This document shows, piece by piece, positions 37,312-50,809 of a DNA stretch of 64,000 bases (positions are counted from its first letter, which is position 1; the number at the start of each line of letters is the position of its first letter). A program made the position numbers and the translations under genes. Origin of the DNA: Halichondria panicea (taxonomy: Eukaryota > Porifera > Demospongiae > Suberitida > Halichondriidae); assembly GCF_963675165.1 (NCBI RefSeq), contig NC_087393.1, forward strand, positions 3,539,502 to 3,603,501, read 5' to 3'. The notes below the pieces were generated by a model, which was not told where the DNA came from, made no database searches, and worked only from the letters and a program-made list of their open reading frames with translations.

Positions 37312-38342
37312 ATGATGGAAGGCAACACTGTCCCAGAGAGAGAGAAACAGCCGCTGTTACCAAAGAAACAACACCCCCAGGCAAGACCACAGGCTCCCCA
37401 GCTGTACCGCCAACAGGTAGGAGAGCAGAATAACTTTTTACACGGAAAATCCATCCCAATACTATAACAGTAGCTGAAATTAGCAGTTAGAATGATGTAG
37501 TAATACAAACATGTAGGATATCCTGAAACATACATTACAATTAGACATTTGCATGTGTGTACATGGCCCTAGTAATAACTAAGCGGCTCAATCTTACTAT
37601 CGCTATAATTGTACAGCTGTAAAAATAAATGATAAATAAATGTAGCAGTCTACATTTATCTGTACATGTACATGTATAATGTTCAAAAATCACATAAATG
37701 AGTTAATTACACAAGATACGTAGTTCACAATAGACTCTACACTCACACGCATGCATACGAAACATACATGCATGTATATATACAGGTGAGAGAGACTGTG
37801 CTGGTGACAAGAGAGCCTATAGTTGGCGTGTACACATACAGACAGCCTAACATTCCCACTTGGATTGGGTCCGAATACGTTGTCTACGCCTCAGTGCTCA
37901 CTATGCTCTTTTGTGGCATTCTGCCAGGAGTTGTGGCTCTGCTCTTCGCATGGGAGGTAAGGCGCAGTAACTATATAATTATTGCTGTAAGCCTGCGTAA
38001 CTTGGCTACAATACACATGTACATTTATTGCATAATGGACTATTCAGTCAACTTGTCAGCGTTGCAGTCGGGGACTGTTTTCACATTTCTACGTCAAAAA
38101 CCGTACGGAATAATTTGTTATGAAACCTGCATGCAAAAATAACTTGGTACGTACACAAATTCCAGCTACCCACGTACACGCACACACTATAATTATAGGC
38201 TCGCAGCAAGAGGGAGACTGGACAAATTGAAGAGGCCAGATCATGGACCGTGGGGGCCATTCTCTGCAATGCACTTGCTTTCACACTGGGTTCGTCTGCC
38301 ATTGTGTTTATCTCTGTGTACTACGGCGCCATGTACAGCTGA
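37312..38342 (+). CDS. CD225/dispanin membrane protein, copy H
   Basis: Exons 37312-37416, 37786-37956 and 38199-38342 give 139 aa, with canonical splice sites. The protein matches copy G through the N-terminus (EREKQPLLPKK). Exon 3 has Phe for Leu (LLFAWE for LLLAWE) and exon 4 has Ser and Phe changes (GSSAIVFISV). The C-terminus is AMYS, probably the ancestral form since the sequence deleted in G is intact here. The dileucine motif is present and PPxY absent. No 5' exon or kappaB-like site was recognised. Confidence 0.83.
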
Positions 38343-39166
38343 GCAAACTTGAACTTAACACTACATTCAGTAGTTTTAAAAGGACAACACATTCAATGAT
38401 TTATACCATGCACACATAAGTATGCAACAACAAGGACTTCTTACTACAGAATACATACATAATTATACTGTATACAACGTAATACATACTAAAGTTGTGT
38501 ACAGTGCAGTTGTTGCTTATAGTGCATGCCAAAGATTTTCTAAACAATTACAACTACAGAGGAGTTATTAACATAAAGTTTTTAGACTATGTATGCACTT
38601 ATGCATGCCACCATTCAACATGCAGCAGTTACAAAACACAACACTTTGGGTTTGCATGTGTTGCAGCAGCACAACTGTAAACATTGAAAAGTGAACACTG
38701 CAGCATAATAATATTATAGAACCTTTGCATGCGTGAAACTTTAATTGTCCAAACATGACATGAAACTTAACAGTAGCCATAAACATTGCAGTGACCTGAA
38801 CCTGATAATAGCTAGGTTATTAACCAACATGTATAATTATAATAATAACCTCTTTTGTCAACAAAATTTTTGCAAGCCAACAGTTGGTTTACATTGTACA
38901 TTAAATGGTATCTTATACCTGTAACGAATTATGTTGTGCCAATAATAAATTATTATAAGAATAAGAATTCAATATGGTATCTGTATCGCAAAGATATGCA
39001 GAAAGGAAGGGGGTGTTGGTGTGTTGAATAACTTTCTACAAAATAAAATACCATTGTTCCTGTGGGAGCATGGTATTATGTACAGTTGATCTATACATGT
39101 ATCAACTACAACAATTACTGTAGGAAGCATAACTAGCCAGAAAAACTGTTTGTAGCTAGTGAAAGA
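38343..39166. other. Spacer between copies H and I
   Basis: AT-rich 3' flank of the duplicated unit, then unique sequence. Nothing further is identified. Confidence 0.6.
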
Positions 39167-40425
39167 ATGGATAACATCCAAGAGCCACCACCATGTAAGT
39201 TAACAAATATATATATAAGAATCTTAGGTCTATACAATCAGTTAATCACCATGTTGTCAAAATCACACACAGCATATGAGTTCATTACAAGAGAGCTTAT
39301 GAAATTGTCAGACCAGCCACCACGTAAGTTACACTGTACTCACTACAGTATATCATTCAAAAAGCTTAGTTTGTACCTTGCATCATGTGTACACGTACGG
39401 CGGTTGCCTTAATTATCACTCCCTATGTTTTACAGCTTACGAGGCCCATGTAGATAAACAAAGGGGCGTGAACTCAACACAGAATGGGCGTGGCATTACA
39501 GACATCAATATTCTAAGAGTTGAGGTGAGTACTAACAGTAACACAAACCTAACACTATCTAGAAAGGTGATCTTTACCATATAAGTACAAACTGTGCAGA
39601 TATATAATTACGTATTTGCAATCTCGTAACCTGTTACTGTTGTGTGTTAGTCTCCACCACTATGTACACACAATTATAAGAAGCACCCAGATACTTAATA
39701 AACACCAGACTCTACATACTGTATTAACCTCCGCAGTACGAGGCCACCCGCATCCAACCAGAGAGGATGATCATAGTGTCGCTAGTGACAACGCTAGTGT
39801 GTCTGCTATTGTGCTCATGGATGTGTAGTTTGGGTGCCCTGTATTTGAGTCACGAGGTAAGGCAACACGTTGCAGTGAAACCTGTCTATAGTGTATAGTA
39901 GAGCATTTTCAATCCCTCTTTCTTTGCATCTATCGGGCATACGGGTGGTTCAACTATACATGTATATACATTATAATTATTATGTGTGCCTGAATGCATT
40001 GATTTTATGTCGAAAAATCGGCCTGCTAGTGCAGATTGAAAACACATGCATGGAGGGAGACATGAGGCTTATTGCTACATCAGGTTTCGAAGTGTCCAAG
40101 TAGTTTTAATCTAGACACATACACATGTACGTACGAATTAAGTATAATTTGTACATTCCTAGTAATTATAAGACACTAAATACTCGTAGAAAACTAATGC
40201 TAATTACATATTAAAATTCCATTGAATAAACTACTGACTATAAGCATGTACATGTAAACACACACGCACATGCAGGCACTGAAGTCCAAGCACAATGGAG
40301 AACACAAAAGGGAGAGAACACTAGTACGCTACGTCACTGTGCTCAACATCTTCTCTCTTGCGTCCGGCGTGGTGATTCTTATTACCATGATTATCGTCAT
40401 GGTGGACCTACCGAAACTACACTAG
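39167..40425 (+). CDS. Divergent CD225-like membrane protein, copy I
   Basis: Five exons, 39167-39194, 39273-39323, 39436-39524, 39737-39856 and 40276-40425, chain in phase and give 145 aa. The N-terminus has two PPxY motifs (PPSY in MDNIQEPPPSYEF and PPPY in DQPPPYEAH), each split by a phase-1 exon junction. The first membrane segment is IIVSLVTTLVCLLLCSW, ending LYLSHE at the position of the conserved AWE. Then come a basic loop ALKSKHNGEHKRERTL and a second helix ending VMVDLPKLH. The last intron falls, in phase 0, exactly where the other copies have theirs, supporting common descent despite low residue identity. No dileucine signal is seen. Confidence 0.72.
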
Positions 40426-41565
40426 ATATTATTATGTCAATAAATTAGGCTTAGGAAGCCTCTCACTTGTATACCGTGCATGTGATGCGAAAAACACATT
40501 CCATAGTCATATTACAGCTGATTGCTTCCATAACGGTGGACCTACTAAAACAGTACCAGGTTATGCACATGATACTTAAACGGTTCACATCTCACGGTAG
40601 CCATTGAATACAATATTAGCGCGAAATTTTCGCTGTTTTCGAGAGTAAGTAATCCTCCACGAAAACTGTTGCATGAACATAGCTAACAGCGAAGGAAACG
40701 TGCATCACTTACCCCATAGCGGGAAATATTTTTAGAGGCAATTCCACAAAGGAAGCACCTCGTGCCATGGTATGCGTATATGAAGTACTGTCAGAACAAA
40801 TATCACTATGTTTTAATCCTGTTATGAAGAAATAATTTGAGTAGTGTGATAACAGCACTGAAGTACTAAACTAATAACTTAAAATATTATGTTAAGTTTA
40901 TCAATGCTATATGAACGCACAGCACTCTGGCATCCAGGTGAGCAGAACCAGATTCAACAAACCAACAGACTACTATACCCGTGGCCGCCCACGCGCGCCT
41001 CGGGTAACAAACAAACAGAAAGACACACTGGACTACTATAACCCCTGGCCGCCTACGCATCTCGGGTTAATAAGTGATGTGTTGCTGATACAAATCTGAA
41101 GTATACTTTTCACTGAATAAGATGGGAGGTAAAAAGGTAAAAACTCGTTTTTACCATCTTCTTATTCAACTGTTTATACTATAGAAAAGTTGTGCATTTG
41201 GACAAATGATTCTTTTGCACGGTTGCAAGGTTGTGTAAACAGAGGACACTTTTGTTGCAGGTAGGGCCAACGTAAAATGAAAGTGTTAATCTTGTTTGCA
41301 ACCATTACAGCCCACACAAACACACATTAGCTGTTTACTTAGGTACAAGCCATGTGTGTTAATGAACAGTTTAAGCTCCATTGAGCATCAGTGAAACCTG
41401 TCCACACATTAATTACTGTGACACGGGGGAATCAAACTATTTACTACAATTTATAAGTGTATTGTAGAAAGTATAGCTACATTATTAGACCAAGGGGAAA
41501 ACTGTTGTGCCCTAGAATTACTACACTGTCAATTGAAAGAGCACAAGAAGCAGACGTACAAAGAA
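40426..41565. other. Spacer between copies I and J
   Basis: Contains an inverted-repeat element around 40615-40770 (gcgaaattttcgctg; relatives near 21440-21785) and GC-rich repeat ends at 40975-41065 (ggccgcccacgcgcgcctcgg). Confidence 0.5.
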
Positions 41566-43236
41566 ATGTCAGGTAAGCTAGGCTACAGTATCTACACTGT
41601 GTGCATATATCATGCATGCACTCACTCAATCGAGCTAGGGCACAGAAGTGCAAACCCTCGGCCTGATGTGCGGACAAAGGGCACATGTTTCGTAACTAGG
41701 GGAGTGTTGTACGTACAAATTAAACCGATATACATGTAGTGTGACAAAGTCTAGCAGCAACTAACAAGAAACTAAATAACTACTGTATGATAAGAACCAG
41801 TTTCCTGATATGACTCTCACCTATAGAAGGCTTTGAAAACGGTGTTGCTACAGTTTTAGGCACCTTGGGTCAATGAGCTGAACTAGATGCTAGAGATAAC
41901 AATTAATTCATATTTATATCACATGCAGGGCGAGAGGGTGGGGAGACAGTGTACATGCAGGGCTACAGTCGGGGGAACACTAGCACACAACCACTCATGT
42001 CCGATTACAACACACAGTCAACCCAGGTGAGTACAAATACATGTACATGCAGTACTGATGCTAAATGGTACAAGCACACAGTGTATATCGTATAGCAGGT
42101 ATAAATTATATAAACGTTTGCGTTTTTGGATGATCGAGTATGTACGACGAACATTAATTTATACCCACTGTGGCATAGCAAAGTCAGCAAATTCAGCAAA
42201 GAAGCCTTGAGTCTTCGAACTACAATCATAATTCTAGCTTTCTACTTTTCCATTGTTCTTGGTACGGGATCACTTCAACTGCAAATAATGTCTCGAATAA
42301 AGGCCGGGTATAGCTAGCAGCACGCAGCCAACGTGCAAGTTCGCTTTTTAAACGCAGTGCTATGGCAGCCAGGTGAGCAGACTCCAAATACACAAACAGA
42401 CAAACCAACGGACTACTATAACCTGTGTCTGCTCACGTGTCTCGGGTTAATCATCATGCATGCACAAACTGGTCCACCTACATCCATGCAGGGCCTAGTG
42501 ATGACATCCCAGCCTGTAGCAATCATTGGGACCACTATACTAGTCTCTGTTGACGAGGTGATGAATTACAACCCCGACAAGCAGTTGGTCTGGGCTATAT
42601 GTAACCTCCTCTTCTGCTGTTTTCCCTTGAGCTTGATTGCATTCATATTCAGTGTACAGGTATGTAAGTGATTACACAGTTAACATTACATGAAAATTGG
42701 CCTCCACAGCACTATATAACAATGCACACATCTGTACAGTATACGTATAGCCTCAGGCAAGCAAAAAGGATGTTCTAGCACATGTATGTATGTAGGTGCA
42801 AGTAGAGTATTCAGCGTACATGCATGTACATAATTATACAGACAAGATTGCATGAATTTTCATCATAAACTGGAAACTCCAACAAAATAACTCTCTGATT
42901 CTCTGACACTGAATTCAACAGTTTCAGTCCACTATATTTATTTACTGTCCTACACAAAAAATAGTGTATAAAACCTCGGGGTAAATACCTTTACAAAGAA
43001 GAATCTATTACCTGACCTTCGAGCCATCTTGATAAGGCACTAAGCTCCACACACACTCACACATGTACACACAGGCACTGGCCACACAGGAACAGAACAT
43101 CAAAGCTGCTCATAAGTTCAACAAGCTCTCGTGTGGCTGCAACACTGCCAGCCTAGTGATCGGCCTTCTAGGCTACCTGGGCATCCTGGGTGTGGCCATA
43201 TGGCAAATAATACTGGCTGTGGATAGGCAACTGTGA
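41566..43236 (+). CDS. Divergent CD225/dispanin membrane protein, copy J
   Basis: Exons 41566-41572 (ATGTCAG, 7 nt), 41929-42026, 42492-42659 and 43075-43236 chain in phase and give 144 aa. The start MSGREGGETVYMQGYSRG is set by the only in-frame ATG near the first donor. The first membrane segment, LVWAICNLLFCCFPLSLIAF, carries the dicysteine and the CCxP-like motif typical of CD225 proteins, closer to the general family than copies A-H. The loop is ALATQEQNIKAAHKFNK and the second segment is ASLVIGLLGYLGILGVAIW. No PPxY; a weak TQPLM in place of the dileucine. Exon architecture matches the array. Confidence 0.8.
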
Positions 43237-43648
43237 ATCCGTTTCATTGGGTGAATCAAAGCCGACTAAAGAAGTACGATATTTAAAACTTTCCACGAAA
43301 TATACAAAGACAATTCATAATTATAGAGATACACGAGTGAAAATGTGTGTAATAATTGAAAACACATGCAATAGCACTATCAATCTAATAATTATGTGTG
43401 CCATATAGCTAAACAAGTGACAAACTGGTTGTGTTTTAATGATGTGTGTGAGTTTTGATAATGACATGAACAGACTTCAATTAATTAGCCTGGAAAATAA
43501 TAATAAGCATGGTCAGAGAACTCTACAGACGGACATGCACACAGTCCTAAGTGCAATCTATTGTTCAGGAACACAATCATCTCCAGTTTCGTTTAACAAG
43601 ATAGCACAGGCAAACCAAATCTTACAACACATCTACTTTGTAAACACA

Positions 43649-43694
<46 letters not shown>

Positions 43695-43725
43695 CAGAGG
43701 CATCGCAGGTTCACGCACGCACGCA

Positions 43726-43770
<45 letters not shown>

Positions 43771-44163
43771 CACACTGGCAATGGCCACACACGAGCAGAG
43801 GCATCGCAGGTTCAACACACTCTCGTGCTGGTTCAATACTAATCTACATATTAACCAAAACACTTAAAACTGGTATACTAAGCTATACATGTACTGTACA
43901 TGTACAAGGCAAGTTTGGGGGAAGCAAAACTACAGTGTACCGTGTCACTGCGAGTGGGAAAAACCGGCCTTCACGAACTATTGCAATCAGGCAAGGATCG
44001 TGATGTGATATCATACGTGTTCAAGTACTTGCTTGTATAGCTAGGTCTTTGAGAACTTATTTTTGTGATATTATAACTACTCGCAAACATAGCAGTATTA
44101 CGGTTACCAATTCAGACACACGTTACATAGGAGTTCCCATTGTTAGGGTACAAGCTGGCTCAC
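43237..44163. other. End of the giant intron, with paired CA repeats
   Basis: Two (CA)n tracts (43647-43691 and 43729-43768) separated by gagcagaggcatcgcaggttc, which recurs after the second tract. ORFs called across them are low-complexity artefacts. No gene. Confidence 0.7.
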
Positions 44164-47100
44164 CTGTGACTGAGTACTGGCCGTGTCCCCTAGTATCTGG
44201 ACCGCCCCCCGACAAGCATTGTGCACCGCCATCTCACTGATTGCCGTTGAGTACCTGCACGCACAATAAAGAGAGACATTGACTACTGACATGTACTGTA
44301 TGTGCAGCCGCAGCGGGTTCATCTAGTAAAGGGGGTGGGGCATGCAGGTGTGAAGCTCTCCTATATAATTATATAATTATACTCTATTATAATTATCATA
44401 GCCACACACACACACTTAGTGTAATGCAATATAAGGGTGTGGTCAACAAAAGTGGGCGTAAACCCTAAATTTTCAGCGTGCACAAGGCAATCCTCCCTCC
44501 CCAAACTACCCTGAGTGTACAAAAAAATTCATCTAGTACTGACTGCCTCATGTTATCTTTTTTCACAGCATATCAAAACCACGGGGAAAAGAAAACAGTT
44601 TAGAGTTGAGATTGAGCGACAACAAACAGAACAGTTTATTGTTACCACAAAATCAAACATACATGTCCAGGTATCGTTTCTTGAAGTTGGCCCACTTGGT
44701 CCAGTAGGTGGGAACATTTTGTCTGAGTAGGTGGATGACCTTTGACCTCACGACTCGTTCCTCCTCTTCGTCTGGTGTCCAGCCGCACAGAGTGACGTCC
44801 CAGGGGAGGGCCTGGCGAAGCCCCACCTCCAACAGTGAGGCCACACAGTCCTCAAGAAACTTCTTAGCAATCTGCAAATGGTGCCATAATGTCATGTCAT
44901 GTGACGTTAGCATTTGTCGATGAAATCAATGCATGGTTACACATTAATTCTTGCTTTATAATTATATACATAACCTGAGCATAGCATATCAACGTCCAAT
45001 ATTTGAGTGATGGGGCAGTCACAGTTAGCCAGTAAAACAACTCTTTTTCGATATCAAACAATAAGTCCACACAGACATGGCTCAACACACATACATGTAC
45101 ATAGTACACTTTACAAGCTCCTATTGCCTAGTTCTGTGTATGCTATTGTCCCTGTGTACTGTAATTAATACGAGTGCTAACAGACCACACCCACCTCTGG
45201 TCGTAACTCCCCCCTCTCGTACAGTGTTCGTACCATCTCCTCCCTGCGAACCAGGGCGGTCTGGATGAAGTCCACCTTGAGCAGCACCTGCAGCTCAGAG
45301 TAGCTGTGCCACAGAATGAGGTGGGAGGCCTGCATAGTGTGGGTAGTGGGTGTGGTTTAAAGTGAGACTCTTCAGTCACATGTAGACATCGATCATTCCC
45401 AACCATGAATTGTACTAGAATCCACACACACAACAGTGGACTATGACCAGAAGAGGTGAACAACAACAATTAGTTGACCTTTTGGCTGATTATGACCTTT
45501 TAATGATCTAATCATCGCCAGTGATGATTGTCCCATGTCATTATTGTCTAAACTACAACTATATACATGTTGATGCTGATCGAGCTATAGTTTTGTGAGT
45601 AAATTAATTATCAGAATCGTCTATCACAGACAGGCCATTGCTTTGCACTTACTCGCTAAGGCTTGTATAAACTAGAAGCTTGCTACAGCAATATAATTAT
45701 AGTCATAATTATAGATATGACACTCGAATTTCAAATACTGTTATTATGTGCCAGTGGGTATAGTGGTCACGTCATGTGCTGGATTAGACACTTCATTAAA
45801 AGGTCATAATTAACAGAAAGGTCAAGTGGTGGCCACCTCCACTGTGTTACGACAGTAAGGGTTGTGTTGGTATAGTGAACAAGTAAGCGGTATTAGCTTG
45901 AACATTGAACATACTTTATCATAGGCACACCTACATGTACATGTACAGTCACAAGAAGTGTACATTTGTACACAGAGAAGTACATGCATGCATAGCTAAC
46001 TACATTTGCAAGAGACTAGCTTAATACCACATACTCACCTTGACAGAGGCTGCCAGTCTGAACGATACCACATGTCCGTTCAGCTTGTCTATATCAGCTT
46101 CAGGCACTGGCGGGATCTTGTACACCAGGATCTTCCCGTCGGGACGCTTGATCGGACCAGGGGGGAGCTGTAAGCCTAGGGGTGTGGGGTTCCAGGAACT
46201 GGGCGGAGATCCAGGCACACTAGGAGGAAACCTCGGAGCCATATTGATATGGGGGCGTGGTGGTGGTGGTGCATACATGACCCGTGGAGGGGGGAATGCA
46301 TTTGAGGGGTGACCTCTAGGTGGGGGGTAGTGGTCCATTCTTCGTTGAGGAAGATTTGGGGAACGAAATCCGGGGACGTTAGCAGGATGGGGCGGGGCTC
46401 GAGGTGGGAAACTTCTGGCTAGATCGGGGCCCGATATATTTTGCATCTGTTGGATCTTTGTATCGTAGAGGCTCGGTGGCTCCAGCTGTGTTTTTATCTT
46501 GAGGCCAAACACATTTTCACCGTTCATTCTCTTCATTGATCTAACGGGTAGAGGTAAGGATGAAAAGATGCAAGCTACACACAGACAATGCGGCGAGCTA
46601 CATATGCAGGGGATTATCAAAGAAATCTAAGCTGTACTGGTCACAGGTACATTACTCTGACTATACATATACAGTATGCAGGGATGTGCCCACACAGGTC
46701 TGTGGTGGTACCACGCTAAACAAAAAATAAATACTACACGTATACATGTCGTATACACAGACAAACATACCCAGGGGATTATCAGTCAAAATCTGTGGTT
46801 ACAGGTAGCTCTGACTACATATACTGTAACAGTATGCAAGGGATGTGCCCACACAGGTGGTACCATGCTAGACAAAAACTATACTTCCACATTAAAAATT
46901 TGTGTTTCGAATTGAGATAGCCCCCACTTTGAAAATTCTAGGCACATATCACGGAGTACATGTATGTGACTCTTTTAGACCTAGGATCGCCTCCTTATTT
47001 TGACCACTACATGTACATGCCGCCCCCAGGCCAATTACATACACTACCGGTTGTGGGACACAATGTGGTATCAGATTATAAGATCAGAGCGCTTGTTCTA

Positions 47101-47347
47101 GAATGCATGCACAATAGAATGGTGATGTGCACACATTCCTCATGCAGACACTTGTGCACTAACTTGACGGCCCAGTCGTTGGTCCGATAGAGGATCCTGG
47201 CGGTCCCACGGTCAGGGTCCACTTTGAGCACTTTGCCCCCGCAATTATCTGACAGCTGGTCCAGACGATTCTTGATCTTAGGAATAGGAGGGCCTCGGGG
47301 GATGTTGGAGACTATCACAATACGGGAGAGGATCGGCTTCAGGGGTT

Positions 47348-47408
<61 letters not shown>

Positions 47409-50400
47409 CGTGTGTGAGGAGTGGGTACAGTCATAATAATATATCACTCGATCCTGATTCTACGTGTAATGTCAGTCTATTGGTGTGTAAAGATCTATCA
47501 ATTTTAGACTACCAATCACTGACCCTTTTGTAAAATGTGACTGAACTCATGTGTACGTGTGTGTGTGTGTGTGTGTGTGTATGCTAACCTGCTTTGGAGT
47601 GTGAGTCATTGAGCCCACATCCGCAATGAAGCTCTCAAAGTCGATCGCCGTGTTAGCAAAGTCCTTGAGAGCCACCGACGCATGTGAGCTATGTAGTAGC
47701 ACAATGGTGATGTTGTGAATGTACCGCAGATCGTTTAACTCAGGCGAGAAGTTGACATCTCCTGAGATTAGCACCACAGTGGAGGGAGGGGGGTAGGTGT
47801 GAGCGAATCGCCTCAGGCTCTGACGTAGTTTGTCGTCAGCAGCATTTTTGGCCACTGCACTCACGTGTACAAGCGTGACCTGGAGGTTGTAAAAAACGAG
47901 TAAAACATGTCAGAAACGGAAGAAATGAGTAAAGGATCAAAGTTGTGACAACACTCAGAAGCTACATGTACATGTACATGTATCATGTGAACAATGTACA
48001 GATAGCCATAAATGAATCAAGCCATTAAAAGGGTGTTTCCTTACCGTATTTGGAGAAGACTAGAGGCTATATCCACTTACTAAAAGTTGTACAACATGCA
48101 GAAGGTCACAGGTCACGTCACATGCGATACAGTTGTACATATGGCATGTGATGGGCAGTTCAAATCAGCATAACCCTTGGCAGCACATGCATGCACTAAC
48201 AATGTGATCTCTAGTGCATCGTGTAACTGTAAGAGTGTCAAACAGAAACTCAGGCATTCGCAGGCAATCATACTATGGGGTGCCGTTTGTGTCAAAATAC
48301 TAATTTTATCCACTTATACACATGCAAGTGGACTGACTTATACACAAGTGCGCTGACTTATAGATAAGTACTCTGACATATACACAAGTGGACTGACTTT
48401 TCTGGCTTACAATCCAAAGCCCACTACCCCCCTCCCGGGACAAGGGGGGCTTTGTCAATTAAGTGCAAAGGACTTTCCCTCTGGGAAATTTTATTTGACA
48501 AACCCTTGGTAAATACCCCTGGGCATGATAGTTGACACAATAATGTTAATTGTAATACTTTAGACAAACAGCTATGATAACCAAAGTTCAAAGCCCTCCC
48601 CATTGCCCCAGGAGGGGGGTATAATGGGGTTTTTAGTAGTATTTGTGTATAAGTCAGCATACTTGTGTATAAGTCAGGGCCCTTGTGTATAACTTGCGTA
48701 TAAGTCAGCATACCCGTATAAGTCAGTGCACTTGTGTATAAGTCGGTGCATTTGTGTATAAGTCGGTGCACTTGTGTATAAGTCGGTGCACTTGTGTATA
48801 AGTCGGTGCACTTGTGTATAAGTCGGTGCACTTGTGTATAAGTCGGTGCACTTGTGTATAAGTCAATGCACTTATCTATAAGTCAGTGCACTTGTGTATA
48901 AGTCAGTGCACTTGTGCATAAGTGGATAAAATTAGCATTTTGACACAACGGCACCAATTATACAATCTATAATAAATTTTATGGGCCAATGTAACCATAA
49001 GTATGTAGGCACATACGTAAATTTGTACTGTACGTCAATTGATAATAACCAGTAAAAACAGCAGGGCATACACTGTACACGTACACACAGCCACATCTGT
49101 TGGCATAGTTACCGCTCTCTACACAGACTCACATGAGCTTTATTAAGGGCGTCCATGACTTCCTTCCTCTCCTTAGTGATGTCACAGACACACATAAACT
49201 CTGCCTCTCGCTTCCCCTGAAAAAAAGTATTCCGAATTTTCCCCGCTAACGAGAATGCACTCTTGTTTTGAGGCACCGGACAATTTTCTATATCCCAGAA
49301 AACTCCCACAGGTTCTAGACGTCCACGAACATGCTCTGAGTGGGCGGGGCTTTTTTTATGGGCCGCCTTACTTGCCTTAGACTCCACATCCCCATTCTCG
49401 TCACTATCGTACATGTCCATCTCATTCACACTCATCAAACTGTTTAACTCCGGTCTATGAGTGCCGTCCTCATTCGGTTCCACGTCGGAATCGGAATCGG
49501 AATCCTCCCTGGTTATTTCATACTGGGAGAAACTCAACCCCCCTTTATTAAGAGCGCCAACAGCCATCGTAAACATATCGCTATCAGTTTTATTGCCGTT
49601 ACTAGTAGCTGATGTATTTGATCCCTTTCTTCCTGCTCTCCGTCCTCTGTGCCTTCGTTTGGCCTTAACTTCGGCACCTGCCGATAGTTTTCGTGGATTC
49701 TTTGTAGGTGACCCTTTCCCTATAGCTTGTGCCGACGACGACCTTTGAACCTCAGAGTGGGTCAGGTATTGACTGCTGGTTAAAGGAGCTTCCTCGTCTG
49801 TTTCTGAAGAATCTGTGAGTTGTTCGATGTCTGCCGATTCACTCGAGCGGTCCGTAGAGTCCGAGATTAGTCTGGCGGGACAGGCCATTTTGTGCTCCAG
49901 GTAATCTGCCTCAGACATGAAGATGGCTCGACACTGTGGGAAGGTGCAAAATGATCAAGAATTAAAGCTATTAGACACACAGAACTATAATATTGCTGAA
50001 AGTACTATTTCATACGACCCACGTACCATGCACACATACATGTAACTGTCAGGGATGTGCCCATGCAGAATGTTCAAGTGTTGGCTATTCAATCATTGAT
50101 TTGCTTTTTTTATGTTCTAACATTATGGTAAACTAGGCCTATGAGGTGGTTATAGTACTGACTATAGTACCGACCATCACAGTGTGGGTACATATCCCTG
50201 ACTTGTAGAAATGACCACCAAAAATGCCGTTGAGGTCTTTTCAGAACAGTCAGTGCATAGAAAACTTGTCCATGGAGTGCTTCTACTCTACTTAGTAGTT
50301 ATTTCTGCACTAGAACGCTAGCTATAAGAGTGAGAAAAGAGCTGCAAAGCTGCACTTAGCTGCAACCATTAATTATTTTATGGTCTTTGAACTTTTGGCA

Positions 50401-50629
50401 TCCTTTTTAGATCATGGTCGATCGTTTCCCACTTTTTGCACCTTCTCTTCTGATTCCCTGCAAGCAAATGCATGCGTGTTTTTAATAGCGCACGCAAAAC
50501 TAGCTAGAGCTTGAGAACGAAGCATTATTTCACAAATCCACAAATCAGAAAATATGACTATAGAAGCCTATAAAAGCTCTTATTTGCACTTCATTGATTA
50601 ATTGAGCAGCTATTAATCTATACACAGAT

Positions 50630-50664
<35 letters not shown>

Positions 50665-50730
50665 TACGCACACACGCACACACACACACGCACACGCACA
50701 CACACACACGCACACGCACACACGCACACG

Positions 50731-50809
<79 letters not shown>

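Larger units (their letters stand above)
32885..38740 (+). repeat. Tandem segmental duplication carrying copies G and H
   Basis: Unit 1 (about 32885-36167) and unit 2 (about 36168-38740) match over flanks, introns and exons, for example gctgtatagctggtgatcc at 34171 and 36801. Identity is highest from the exon 2 region through the 3' flank. Unit 1 carries an extra repeat at 33030-33640. Confidence 0.85.
10789..44163 (-). other. Putative 33.4-kb MARF1 intron that contains the CD225 gene array
   Basis: Exon 44164-44254 ends in phase 0 with donor GTGAGC, and exon 10661-10788 starts in phase 0 after GTGCAG. No other convincing minus-strand exon was seen between them. The peptide junction repeats a pattern seen one exon pair earlier: exon 45195-45329 opens [13 protein letters not shown] and exon 10661-10788 opens VIVFYELSPLLK, both in phase 0 and both followed by a charged helix. 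This internal module repeat supports a single transcript. The alternative is two genes, with the upstream one stopping at 44653. Confidence 0.65.

Noticed and set aside
43439..43867. ORFs rich in His/Thr or Cys/Val
   Set aside because: They are translations of CA/TG microsatellites; the same applies to the ORFs at 50545-50983 and 47076-47447 outside the real exon.
44630..44655. AATAAA on the minus strand just after the in-frame stop at 44653, suggesting the NYN half ends there as its own gene
   Set aside because: A good donor (GTATGT) lies eight bases before the stop. A phase-matched exon with clean signals follows at 44164-44254, and the module pattern continues at 10788. Kept only as the alternative model.
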